Program-made: the position numbers and the translations under genes | NCBI GenBank assembly: GCA_965112735.1 | Contig: OZ218965.1 | Location: 2,294,001 to 2,358,000, forward strand | Direction: 5' to 3' | Origin: Phaeosaccion multiseriatum | Lineage: Eukaryota; Ochrophyta, other classes | Length of the DNA: 64,000 nt | In this document: positions 20,179 through 48,967 of the stretch, piece after piece | Position numbering within the stretch: the first letter of the stretch is position 1 | How the letters are laid out: each line of letters starts with the position of its first letter | Notes under the pieces: model-generated | The model's database searches: none | What the model saw: the letters and a program-made list of their open reading frames with translations, nothing else | Told to the model about the DNA's origin: nothing

Positions 20179-21855
20179 ATGCCTCGCTGGATTGTGCTTG
20201 TGCAGGGACTGCTGCTGAGCTTCCTTGCTCCGGAGGGTAGCAGCAGGAGCTGCAGCGGAGGAGCAACCCTCACTGCAGTGGCGAGAGGAGCACTCGGGGG
20301 ACTGGCGAGTCCTGCGGGGGCGAGGGGAGGCGGAGGAGAAGGAGGCCAGCGGCGGCGGCGGCGGCAGCAGCAGCAGCAGGAGGAGGAGAAGGAGGAGGGT
20401 GAGGATGGGGCGGAGGAGGGGGAGGGGGAGAGGAATAGGAATAGGAGACTGTCGCCCTTACGGATGACAAAAGGGCGGCGGAGAGGCCTTGAAAGGAGCC
20501 AGATGATGATTGGGGACACACGAGGCGCCCAGGCCCTTGGCTCTCTGCGGCTGAGGGGGGGCGCGGCTATAGATGTGGCAGAGCAAGTGGACGAGGAGGA
20601 TGCATCTGCCGAGGAGGAGCCGCCAGAGCCGCTCCCGTACGACCAAGACACAGCGCTGTGGCTGGTGGACCAGCTGTGCCTGTACCAGACCAGCGTGAGC
20701 CTCATCTCGGAGAAGCTGGCCGTGAAGGTGAGCAGGATATGGCAGACGGGACGGGAAAGGGGTGGGGAAGCTCTGCTTTTAGTGCTTGGCGTGTGCTGGG
20801 TGCACTGCGACTTGTTGCGGCTGTCCTGACCTCCATCATTGAACCAATTCTTGTCTCCTTCCTCCTCTTCCATCCCGACGCACCACTCCACTCCACTCCC
20901 CCTGCTGCTCCTACGATTTCCTCCTGCAGGGCTACAAGGTGCGCGATATGATCCCCAAGCCGCCCGGCCTCATGTGCACGCAGAACTCAGAGGAGCACCC
21001 CGTGCCGTGCCGCATCTACATGGACGCAGCGCCCAAGGCCAAGCTCGTGGCGCCCTGCAAATGCAAGGGCTCGCAGCGATGGATCAGCGTGCAGGCGCTG
21101 AACGACCTCAGGAGGAGGGAGCCGGAGAAGTGGAGCAAGTGCCCCACCTGCCAGGCACGTGCTGTGGATCACCAACTGCTGCTGTTGCTGGCTGCTATTC
21201 CTGTGTGTGGCGGTCTCTAACCTCTCTCGTGTCCGGGCCTTCCCTCCCTTCCCGCTTCCTTCCATCCTTCCTTCCGTCTCTCCTCAGACCAAGATCGACT
21301 ACGCCAAGCTGGAGAGCCACATGGACAAGATGAGCCGCCTCCCCACCGTGCTGCTCAACAACAGGAAGGAGGCCCGCGCCGTGCTGGCCGCAGCTGTGGG
21401 GCTGGTGCTGTGGACCTTCAGCCACTGGATCCGAGTGGCGGTGATCCGGGTGCTGGTGAGCGGCGTGTTCTGGAGGCAGTACCACATCACACATCGCCTC
21501 ATCCACCTGCCGCTGCCCCTCAAGATCCTGCTGGGCAGGTGGATCATGAAGGTAGGCACGGAGGGGTGGGAGGCAGGTGGGAGGCAGGCACACACACCGC
21601 ATACCGCGCTGTCTGTTAGTCCATCTCTCTCATCTGTCTGCGCACCCTCCCCTGCTTTATGAACATGATGTAACTCTGACTCCCCACCCGCTTCTCTCCT
21701 CTCCCCTCACCCCCCCCTGGTAGGCCTCTCGTGCCAAGTTCCTCCGCGTGGAGGGGGACCTCCGCAGCAGGCTGGCAGCGCTGGAGAGTGAGCACCTGGA
21801 GAAGGCGCTGCCCATCACGGTGGATGCCAAGGACATTGAGCAGGAGGCCTTCTAG
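20179..21855 (+). CDS. Membrane protein with degenerate RING-CH domain
   Basis: Four exons: 20179-20727, 20930-21154, 21288-21551, 21724-21855. All joins are phase 0 and predict 389 residues. The N-terminus MPRWIVLVQGLLLSFLAP is a signal peptide, followed by a low-complexity stretch and LRLRGG near residue 119. After YKVRDMIPKPPG comes VPCRIYMD, then APCKCKGSQRWISVQALNDL, then WSKCPTC. In RING-CH order, ligands 3, 4, 7 and 8 (CKC and CPTC) are present, but ligand 2 is Tyr, the His is Ser and ligand 6 is Ala. Only one zinc site can form. One or two hydrophobic helices follow (AVLAAAVGLVLWTFSHWI and after). E3 activity is doubtful. Intron 2 has a GC donor, CAG|GCACGT. Confidence 0.75.
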
Positions 21856-22264
21856 GCTTGTAGCGCAGCGCTCTATCTGTCGAGCAGGAGTATGCTTTCG
21901 GACTGCCTAGGGCTGCTGGGGCTGGGGCCTCAGCGCCATTTGCTTGCAAGAAACGCATACGGCCAATGAGAGGGAGGGCTTTAAAGCTGTTTAGAGAACA
22001 ATATGATATTTCTATTGCACAGTACGTACGCGTGGAGATCGATGGAGAGAAATATGATGGCACGTTGGTTCTCCAACTTTTCTTTTTTCTCACTCTGCTC
22101 ATTTTCTCTCTCTCTCTCTCTCTTTATAGCACGGAGCCACTCTGCCGACCTTCTTAGTGTAGATCCGCTCTGGGCTGTCTACCCCACAGTTGGGGGGGGG
22201 GGGGCTTAGCAGTCCAGCTGTCAGTTTTGAGAAGGGTCTATCGGAAAGGGGTTGACGACAGAGT
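21856..22264. other. Intergenic region with CT and G runs
   Basis: About 410 bp between the half-RING gene and the ABHD13-like gene. It contains a (TC)n stretch near 22107-22124 and a G run at 22191-22203. No gene is supported. Confidence 0.5.
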
Positions 22265-24333
22265 ATGGGTTGGTTCAACGGTTGGCTGCCGCTGCTGTAC
22301 GTGGCCGGAGCCGGTATAGTCCTGTGTGGAGGGCTCCTCTACTTCTATCAAGACAATCTGCTCTACTTCCCTGCGATGCCCAACAAGAATCCAGAGGACA
22401 ATCCACAAGGTGAGATACGTTCTGATTCGGCTCGAGGAAGCCCTGGGTACTTGGACCTGGGCGAGAGGGGGAAATGCAGGGGGGCGGACATGATCATCCT
22501 CCTTCTACACTTTGTATTATTTCCTGCTCGGCCCGTCACCCCCAGAAACCTCACACATTTGGGTTGTTTGCTGTCGTGCAGGTTACCGGAGCCCGGCGGA
22601 GAGCGGGCTGCCCTTCGAAGACGTATTTATGACCACCTCAGACGGCGTGCGGATCCACGGCTGGCTCCTCAAGCAGCCCAAGGCCGACACCGTCCCCACC
22701 ATCGTATACTTCCACGGCAACGCGGGCAATGTGAGTGCCCAGAGCCATGTCGCAGCTCTTCTTCCCCGCCGTCCTTGTCTCTCACCACCACTACTATTGT
22801 GCCCTCTGTTCCTCTTTAGATTGGCTTTCGCTTGCCCAACGCCCGGGAGATGTACCAGCGGCTGGGTTGCAACATCTTCATGGTGGACTACAGGTAAGGA
22901 AGGGGAGGAAGAAGCGAGGCAGTAAGGAAGTAAGAGGAGGAAGGAGCCAAGGGGCGAGTGGTCGAAGCCTCTCTGCCAGACTCTCCGAGAAGTGAGCCTG
23001 GTGAGAAGGCCGAGGGGGGGGGATGCTGCTGCTGGAGGACTGTCCTTCCTTGATACATGCGTGGTCGGTGCGAAGGAGCCGGAAGTGGGGGGGGGGGGAG
23101 GAGGAGGCGGCGGGAAGGACATGAACGGTAGAGTAGAATATACCAGAGAGGAAAAGAGAGGAAAAACCGACCAGAGGAGAGCTCAGCAAACCTCCAGTAA
23201 GAGCAGAGCTGCCTGCCTGCCTGCCGGCGTGCGGCCCGGAGTCTCACCAGTCTTGACCTCGGGCAACCCTTTGCGCGACGGGGGGCAAGCCCTGGACAAG
23301 CATGCCTTTGACAAGGAGCGAGCCTTTGGCAAGGAGCCTTTGACAAGGAGCCTCTGCCGCCGTGGCACTGTGGCAGGCACACGAATAGACTCTCTACCCT
23401 TTCCCGACTGACCCCTCCTCCTGTCTGCCGCCTCCCCACCCCGGCCGGCGCAGGGGCTACGGCAAGAGTGAGGGCGTCCCCTCTGAGAAGGGCCTGCTGC
23501 TCGACGCTGAGGCGGCCCTCAAGGCGCTCAGAGACGACCCCAGCGCCGGAGTGGACGCCTCTCAAGTTGTGCTCTTCGGCCGATCGCTGGGCGGGGCGGT
23601 GGCGTTCGCAGCGGCGGACAAGTTCCCAGAGATGGTCACGGCAGTCGTTGTGGAGAATACCTTCCTGTCCATCTCAGACATGGTGGTGAGGCAGGGCAGG
23701 CAGGCATATGGACAGGGCGAGTGCCTCTCGGCTGAGAGAGTGGTAGCCTGCCCCCTCGAAGACTGAATGGCAGGCAAGCAGGTTCACCCTCCTCCCTTCC
23801 CTCGTGTGCCCCCCCCCTCCCCCCTCCCCTCCCCTCAGGACGCGGTGCTGCCTCCCCTGCGCTTCATCAAGGGCCTGGTGCTGTCCATCGACTGGCCCAA
23901 CCACCGGTATGCGGCGAGCTGCTCGCTGCCCATCCTCTTCCTGGCGGGGCAGCGGGACGAGCTCGTGCCCTCCTTCCACATGGAGAGGCTCTTCGACCTT
24001 GCCACCTCCTCCAAGCTCAGGAGGATACATAGAGTGCCCAAGGGCGGGCACAACGACACGTGGTACGTGGGGGGCGACAAGTACTACGAGGCCATCGAGG
24101 CCTTCATCAGGGATGTCGACGGGAGAGACTGGGTGCATGTGGATGAGAACTGCGCGGCGGAGGCGGCTGGGGCAGTCCTGACACCAACAGGCTCTACAAG
24201 GGGGGAGGGGGAGGCAGGCCTGGACAGCGGCGTGCACACCCCCCCACCAGAGGAGGCGGCCGGCTCCATTCCCCTCATGCCCGGGGTGGGGCGGCGCCCG
24301 GCGTACCCAGGCAGCCCCAAGAAGACGAGATGA
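22265..24333 (+). CDS. ABHD13: ABHD13/BEM46-type alpha/beta hydrolase
   Basis: Five exons: 22265-22409, 22582-22730, 22820-22893, 23454-23685, 23839-24333. Phases 1, 0, 2 and 0 fit and predict 364 residues. An N-terminal membrane anchor (YVAGAGIVLCGGLLYFYQ, residues 13-30) is followed by QDNLLYFP, typical of ABHD13/BEM46. The fold landmarks are all present: TIVYFHGNAGN (oxyanion), MVDYRGYGKSEG, and FGRSLGGAVA with the nucleophile Ser. GQRDELVP carries the acid and KGGHNDTW the catalytic His. It is expected to be a serine hydrolase or thioesterase of the endomembrane system; animal ABHD13 is a depalmitoylase-type candidate. Beyond residue 300 there is a variable Gly/Pro-rich tail. Confidence 0.9.
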
Positions 24334-24605
24334 AGTCTGCAAGCCTGTTTACTGTACTGTAAGCCTGTCTGCACAGGGCACCTGTTTGTATTTTACTCTC
24401 AAGATAAAGTGGACAAAAAAGTATAATTACTATGTACTTACACATCCTATCTTCCTGCAGCACCTTGCCCACCAGGCCTGGTCCATGCTCCACACACGAA
24501 TCGTGACACCGCCCCTGTCTCTATTGCCTATCGTGTGGGGGCTGTAGTACGGGCATTATCAGCCCCCCCCCGCCTAAGCTATGTATGTATCTATTTCTCA
24601 TTTCT

Positions 24606-25073
24606 CTATTGCTGGGTCATGGACTGAATGATGTCCACATCCAGGGGCTGCAAGTTGTTGGTGCTCATGAGGGGCAGCAGCAGCAGGCAGGGGATGAGCG
24701 ACAGGATGATGTACAAAATTACCCTCGCCTTCTTGGACTCGCTCACATCCCCCTCTCCCTTGGCTGCGGCTTCTTGCGGCGTCATGAAATCCACCGCTGA
24801 GCTCAGCTCGAGCTGCTCCTGCTGCTGCCCGCCCTCCTGCTCCCCCCCCTCCACCGCAAATACTCTCACGTCGGCCCTCCACCTCCTCAGTCGCTGGCCC
24901 AGCGCCGGCGACGAAAGCCCAGCCGAAGAAACTGGTGTGTGGGCGGCCTTGGCATTGACACCGCATGGGGCAGCGATTACAGACGAAGGTGCGACGAAGG
25001 CCGACACACTCAGCAAGGACAAGCACGCCACCAGACACACGAAACACCGCAGCAGACACTTTCCTTGACCCAT
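24606..25073 (-). CDS. Putative plastid-targeted small membrane protein
   Basis: A single exon of 155 residues starting at ATG 25073. The N-terminus MGQGKCLLRCFVCLVACLSL runs into LSVSAFVAPSS. This is a signal peptide ending in an ASAFAP-like motif with Phe at the cleavage point, the known bipartite plastid signal of algae with red complex plastids. The middle is hydrophilic (EQEGGQQQEQLELSS). Near the C-terminus is one hydrophobic helix, ARVILYIILSLIPCLLLLPL, followed by a short tail. I do not recognise the family. By inference it is a small thylakoid or envelope membrane protein. It lies tail-to-tail with the ABHD13-like gene (272 bp between stops). Confidence 0.65.
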   Translation of the reverse strand: MGQGKCLLRCFVCLVACLSLLSVSAFVAPSSVIAAPCGVNAKAAHTPVSSAGLSSPALGQRLRRWRADVRVFAVEGGEQEGGQQQEQLELSSAVDFMTPQEAAAKGEGDVSESKKARVILYIILSLIPCLLLLPLMSTNNLQPLDVDIIQSMTQQ

Positions 25074-26261
25074 CTTGTCTATTTCCTGTCTACTGCCGCT
25101 GATTCGTGAAGCACCAGCACGCAGAGGGGCACACAGAGAGAGAGGGGGCGGGGGGAGAGGGATGAGAGGGGCAGCACTCCAAGAGAGAAAAAATACGTGG
25201 CCAAAAAATTGAAGTACTTGTGATTGCGACGGAGGGGGGAACACACAGTGCTGGATGCACAACGCTCTCACCTCTGTGGGGTATGACTCTGCTCTTGCCG
25301 GCCTTTGTTTGCGTTCTTTTTGCTAATTGGGCGAATCGTGCTGGCAGTACATCCATCTGTGAGCCCGAATCACCACCTCACCACCTCAGCCTCGTCGATC
25401 GATTCGCCACGCCACAGGGTTATGGCTGGTATCAACTTTGTTTTAATGGGGAGGAGTGACGAGTCGGAGGGAGACGACCGCTGGGGCTAGGTCCAGGGCG
25501 GGGTTGAGAGGTTACTCTTCTCTCTTCACCTCCTGCTAGAAAGGCAAACTTCAATATTTACATATTCACAGCTTTCTCATGCAACCAAGTCACCAACCAT
25601 GTCTATACTTCAATCTCGCAGACGGAAGATGTGAGAGGAGCGGGAGGAGAGAGTTCCTGTCTCCATCTGCTGGTCTGCTGGCCATGCTCCACCCCCGCGT
25701 CCCAGCTAGCCCAGTCACCCCTCCATCAGTCGATGCCGACCGACGCTTCCGTGTATCCTCCGGCCGCCGTATAGTGCTACGCCCCAGCCGGCAAGAAGCA
25801 GCAAGAAGGAGCAAATAACAGCAAGTACCACCCTCCTGCGGGAAGACTGCCCTAGACTGCCTTCCTTCCTTCCTCCGTCCCCTCAGTGCCGGGTACGCAG
25901 CGTGGTGCGCATAGGCCCAGCAAGCAGCAAAGGCAGCAATCACTCAACACCTCTCGCGGAACTCTGAAGACCCGTAGGCATTCTCTCGTAGGATTACTCT
26001 CGTAGGCGTACTCTCGTAGGCTTTCGTAGACTTGTTCTCGTAGACTTGTTCTCGTAGGCTTGCTCTTGTAGGCTCTCGTAGACTTGCTGTCCTAGGCTTG
26101 CTCTCGTAGGCTGCTCTCGGCTCGGACGGGACCGCTTTGACAGGGGTGCTCGTGTGAGACGGACTCAGCAGGGCATGTCCCGAAGGTCGCAGGGCTCGAG
26201 AGGCGGGATAGGCCCGGGTCTTCCCCTTCGTCCCTCCCTTCTCCTCCCTTGTAGAGCTGCC
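25074..26261. other. Intergenic region, about 1.2 kb
   Basis: Lies between the start of the small plastid-type gene and the end of the next minus gene. It has no exon that I can support on either strand. It contains the degenerate tandem array at 25978-26115. An AT-richer stretch at 25190-25215 could be the promoter of the 25073 gene. Confidence 0.5.
25978..26115. repeat. Degenerate 11-15 bp tandem repeat (CTCGTAGG)
   Basis: About ten copies of a motif like TCTCGTAGGCTTGCT, with TCGTAGACTTGT variants, end just before the 3' end of the 26262-27514 gene. Confidence 0.8.
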
Positions 26262-27514
26262 TCATAGTGGCCCCCTGCCCCCCTTGGTGCTGCTATACGC
26301 CGCCCTCCAGCCGACCATGGCCAGCCCCAGGCCCAACAGATCATACAGCACGCCTCCCGTCTGCACCGGCTGCCGTAAGACAGCGCTACACAGCAGCACC
26401 TGGGATGCGGTAGGGGGGGGGGTATGGGAGTGGATGGGACGGGGTGGGATGGCAGTGGATGGGAGGGGGTGGGATGGGGTGGGATGGCAGTGGATGGGAG
26501 GGGGTGGGATGGGGTGGGATGGCAGTGGATGGGAGGGGATGGGATGGGGTGGGAGGGGATCGGGGGGGGTGGGATGGCACAAGTTGGACGGTGGGGAAGG
26601 GGAAGGAGAAGAAGTGAATGAGATGCCCTGAACGAAACGGCCGCGGGGCTACTCCTGATGCTTCTGTCCCCCTGACCAAAGCCTCACCCCGACAATGTAG
26701 ATGTTTGACGCCGATACCCACGACTGAATACCCGCAGGAACACCGTTCTCGAGCCCATTGCTCGCCCCCCTGGAGTAGCTCAGATTGTAAACTGAGCCCC
26801 CGATCCAGCAGAGGCACAGCGCAGAGTCTGATCAGAGGAGCGAGGGAGAGAAGGATCGAGCAAGTGGAGCGAGGGAGAGACGGATCGTGCAAGTGTGAAG
26901 AAATCAGAGGTAGAGGGGCGACGCGGTAGAACGAAAACTCACATTTTGTAATCGTGCCACCAAGTGTAGGAGGTAAGAGAGGAATCGGGGCTCCCCAGCC
27001 CGGAAAATTGGGGTCCATGACCACCGTCGCGAGTTGCTGGGAGGAGAGAGAGCAGCAGAGTACAGCAGCGTCAGAAAAGGGGGGACGGTGGGTTCCCGTC
27101 CTCCTCCTCCTTCCTTGCTTGTCACGGCACCTGAGCAATGCAGAAGATAAAGAGGACTAATGCATCCGCAAGAATCAGTTTGTCATCGTCGATGGCTGCG
27201 GCCCATCCCCTCGTGGACTGCCCCTCTTTGTCTTGTGCGCCAAACAGAAACTTTTGAAGATTCTCCACGAACGGCGAATTGTTTCTCTCGTCGTCGTCGT
27301 TACTGCCGCCCCCGCCCGGTCCCTTCACAGGAAGCCAAGTGGGAGTCCGTGAGATAGGAGGGGCCTCGCAGGCTGCTTCTGTAAAAGGTGACACTCTCTG
27401 AGGTTGTCCCTTTGCGACTAAGATTGGCCCTACATTATGCAGCGAGAAGGTAAAGGCGTCGGCGCATGACCAGGCCAACGCGCAGGCCAGCAAGAAGGAA
27501 ATGCAGAAGGACAT
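26262..27514 (-). CDS. Putative plastid-targeted multi-pass membrane protein
   Basis: Four exons on the minus strand: 27131-27514, 26943-27036, 26688-26791, 26262-26399. Phases 0, 1 and 0 join and predict 239 residues. The N-terminus MSFCISFLLACALAWSCADA followed by FTF resembles a signal peptide with an ADAF-type plastid cleavage motif. After a hydrophilic linker come KLILADALVLFIFCIAQ, then DPNFPGWGAPIPLLPPTLGG, a Gly/Asn/Ser-rich loop, and a final helix pair (NIYIVGVLLCSAVLRQP and LLGLGLAMVGWRAAY). The family is not named with confidence; it has the feel of a conserved algal/plant thylakoid or envelope protein. The start was chosen at the second of two nearby ATGs (27532, 27514), so the signal sequence begins the protein. 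Confidence 0.65.
26403..26575. repeat. GGGATGG-rich minisatellite in intron
   Basis: Copies of GGGATGGCAGTGGATGGGAG, with GGGATGGGGT spacers, lie next to the acceptor of the last intron of the plastid-type membrane protein gene. A similar GTGGATGG motif occurs in an intron near 47700. Confidence 0.85.
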
Positions 27515-27671
27515 GAGGGGGGGGGGGGGCATATAATGATAATGACGATGTCGAGGGCGGTGTGAATCACCATGTTGGTGCTCCAATTCTTAATGCTTCA
27601 AATGGCGACTACCTCCGTCAAGAACCGCGAGCACTGCCCCGCTTGCCGCCTCCAGAGAGAGCACTAGCCCG

Positions 27672-32932
<5,261 letters not shown>

Positions 32933-33119
32933 ACGTGAATCTAGTTGCCAGAGCTGTCCTCTTGAGTCTCACGATTCGTCTCACTGTGGGAAGGATCGGA
33001 TCGCTCAAGGCCACAAAAGCCTCCTACCTGAAACTCAAAAATGGCAGCGGCCGCGCCCTGTGAACACGTTAAAGTTGCCAGGCATTTGCCAGGCATCTCC
33101 TGCCTTGTGAGCAAAGCCA
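32933..33119. promoter_or_regulatory. Bidirectional promoter region NVL / UBE2W-like
   Basis: This 187-bp gap separates the two divergent ATGs. It contains a short direct repeat, TTGCCAGGCAT with GCCAGGCATCT, near 33076-33098. No known motif is recognised. Confidence 0.4.
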
Positions 33120-34195
33120 ATGGTGGGAAGCGCGACGGCGTTCGTGGGGAGGGGGGGTCGGCGGAAGCGCACTGCCGCGGCAGCTGCGGCGGGGGTGCTG
33201 CTCTCGCTGTCATGCCTCGGCGCAGGGACTCACGACATGCACAGTACCCTGCGGAAAGTGCAGCGGCAGCGGCAGCGGCAACACTCCCCCCCTCTTTCTT
33301 GCGCCGGATGTGCATTGCTCGCACGCGGAGGAGGGGGGGGTGGCTCTTCAGGAGTGCTGAGGCTGTTCAGGGACATTTTCCTGCCGCCTCGGGGGGGGGG
33401 CGTGATGGAGGGGGGCATGGACGTGGAGAGCATGGGGCTGAGCACGCGAGTGGGCCGCTTCCTCAAGGCTGTTCTGCACGCTGTCACGGGAGGGGGCGGG
33501 GCGAAGGGGGGGGGCAAGAGCGAGGCGGGCGAAAAGGGCAAGAAGAAGAAGAAGAAGCCAGAGGCCACCAAGGACCACCTCGGGCTCTCCCTCAAGCCGG
33601 GCAGCGTCAACTACCGCATCCAGAAGGAGCTCAAGCAATTCATGGCCGCGCCACCGGACAACTGCAAGGTCAAGGTCGGCAAGAACATCAAGGTGGGTGG
33701 GCTGGGAGAGGGGGGCTTGGCACAGAGCCCCTTCCCTCCCTTGCCTCTTGTTCACCTCTTGTTCTTCTCTCATCCCGCTACTGCTGTTACTGCCCGGCGG
33801 AAATTGTCTCTTTGTGCCCTTCTCATTCTCATTCTCACTCTCAGATCTGGATCATCACCATAAAGGGCGCCGAGGGCACAGTGTTCCACGGCGAAACGTT
33901 TCGCCTGCGCGTGGCCTTCCCGGACGACTACCCCACGCGCGCACCCAGCGTATACTTCCTGCAGAAGCCCCCGCCACCGTCGCACCCGCACGTGTACACC
34001 AACGGAGACATTTGCCTGAGCTTGTTGGGCGCTGACTGGAAGCCCAACCTCACAGTGTCCTCTCTGGCGCTGAGCATCCTCAGCATGCTGTCCAGCGCGC
34101 GAGAGAAGGGCATCCCGCAGGACAACGCCAACCACGCAGGGGCCAAGCCCGGGCAGGCGCAGGACAATTGGATGTACCACGACGACAACGCATGA
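33120..34195 (+). CDS. UBE2W: UBE2W-type ubiquitin-conjugating enzyme with presequence
   Basis: Two exons, 33120-33692 and 33845-34195, join in phase 0 and predict 307 residues. The UBC domain begins near residue 163 with YRIQKELKQF. It continues GAEGTVFHGETF, HPHVYTNGDICLSLL with catalytic Cys248, and SILSMLSSAREKGIPQDN. It ends QDNWMYHDD, matching the unusual WWYHDD tail of UBE2W, the E2 that ubiquitinates protein N-termini. Animal and plant UBE2W are about 150 residues. Here an extra 160 residues precede the domain: RRKR, then AAAAAAGVLLSLSCLGAG (signal-peptide-like), then a Gly-rich stretch and a KKKKKK run. Location in the ER, or in the periplastid space with the SELMA system, is possible but not shown. 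A shorter product from ATG 33405 would lack the leader. Confidence 0.85.
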
Positions 34196-35510
34196 GCGCT
34201 GCCGGGAGGAGCAGGAGGAGCAGCTGGTGATACGACAGCAGGAGCAGCAGTTGGCAGGAGGACAGGAGCAGGAGGAGCAGCAGGAGCAGCAGGAGGAGCA
34301 GTAGGTACAGGGTCGCGCCTTTGCTGGAGGCGTACACACGATGCACTTTCCTTCTCCTAAGGGGCTTCGCTGGTCGGCGGAAAGTTACACAGAAAGAAAG
34401 CCAAGAGTAGGGCCACGCCAGACTCTGTCTACATCTGAAAGGGCATGGATGGCCTCTACCCTTGTTTGGGGGCCTTGTCCCTTGACACCCAAAATGGGGA
34501 GGGAGCCGACAAGGCGGAAGTGGGGCTGAGTGCAGGCCACAGGCCCGGAGTGTACGTCCACTTGATCGCCAAGCGGGCGGAGGAGTGCCCTGCTTTGATG
34601 CCCTGCTTTGATGCGTGGTGCCCGTCAGAGTGCAAGACCCCCCCCCGCACCCCCCCTCTTCATGCCGATGGACACAGCCTGCAGATAGATAGACGCTGCC
34701 CTTTTCCTGCTGGCACATGAGAGCAAGACGCCGCTTTAATCTCATAAGAATTTGATCTCATAAATGGTGAAATGGTGTACTTTACCATACACCTCTCTGT
34801 CCTGACACCAATAGGCGGCGCGAGCGACAGTTTCGGTTTTCTGATGTCTTTTGGGGAGGCTGTTGGGGGAGAAAAAAAACCCAGCGCATGATGAGCACAG
34901 GGGACGCTGAACAGAGGAGCGTGCTATAGGGGGGAGGTCAGCGAAGAGAAGGAGGCCGTGCCGCTACGAGCGAGAGTGAACAAAGGAGCTGGTGGCGGTG
35001 ATTCCGAGGCAGGCGCAGGTGGGTACGAGAAGGGGGGGAGGCTCAGGTGGGCAAATAGAAGCGGAGGAGGCTCCAAGTGGGCGACAGAAGGGGGTGCCTT
35101 CTTCCGCACGTGGAGGCAACAGCAGCAGAAGAAGCAGAGAAGCACTGCAGCAGCTGCTCTTCCTGCTCTGCCCCTCTCTTGTGCCCCCATCTGATGGAAG
35201 TACCCCCATCCCGCCGCTGAGACCACAATCGTTGCCCCCCACCCCTCCGGCCAAGTAGCTTGCCACCCCACTGAACCAGAACACTTTGCTTGCGTTGGCT
35301 GGGACCGACAGGCCTTCTTTCAGAGAGAAACTGGCCCCCGGTACGGCGGTCGTCAGGTGTGGGCACCCCTCAATGTCTGGCGTCAAGACATAGGGGGGGG
35401 GCTCCGAGCCTCCAGACCGTCAGGACCCACAGGACCCACCATCAGTAGCAGTGAGAGGAGGAGCAGGAGCAGTAAGACCCAACACAATTGAAAACGGCGA
35501 GAAGGAGAGA
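34196..35510. other. Intergenic, 3' UTR of UBE2W-like gene and 5' flank of sAC
   Basis: About 1.3 kb without a supported gene. It starts with a GGAGCAGCAG-type purine repeat (34204-34303) in the probable 3' UTR. It also contains a duplicated TTTGATGCCCTGC (near 34595-34613) and a GGAGGCTC-containing stretch near 35030-35075. Open frames here look non-coding. The sAC promoter probably lies at the right end. Confidence 0.5.
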
Positions 35511-48533
<13,023 letters not shown>

Positions 48534-48671
48534 CAACAGCCAGTAGTCAGTGAGCAATTCATTGACTTTTCGACGTAATACTTTGGCCTTCGAACACCTG
48601 GAGACCAGCGCAAGTGTGCGTTATGCGTGTATCCACTCATAGTAATACAGGAATAATAGTCCCCTCCTGCT

Positions 48672-48677
48672 AATAAA
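48672..48677 (+). terminator. Probable poly(A) signal of the sAC gene
   Basis: AATAAA lies 139 bp past the sAC TAG stop, in a locally AT-rich stretch. Confidence 0.45.
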
Positions 48678-48936
48678 AGACAAATATATTGAAAAGGTGA
48701 CATAAACTGAAAACTGTGTGTTCTGTGGCTTCTGTGGAGCGTCGAAGGGGGGGGGGGGTGTCAGCGCCAGGGACGTGCAATAGGCACAGCACACAGGGGG
48801 GGCGCAGGCTTAGAGTGGCGAGACTTCACTTCACCCCCGCTTGATCTCCTTCCTTCATCTCCTTTCTTCATCCCTTCCATCTCCTTGGTCCAGGGACGGC
48901 CCTGCTCGGTCCTCACACCCGCCTCGCTGCGCAGTG

Positions 48937-48967
48937 ACAGTGACAGTGACAGTGACAGTGACAGTGA
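48937..48967. repeat. (GACAGT)n array
   Basis: Five perfect GACAGT hexamers are followed by degenerate TTGACAGT copies to about 49000. Confidence 0.85.

Noticed and set aside
34341-34720. Short plus-strand open frames after the UBE2W-like gene
   Set aside because: No domain, no splice partners and sequence typical of 3' UTR or intergenic DNA.
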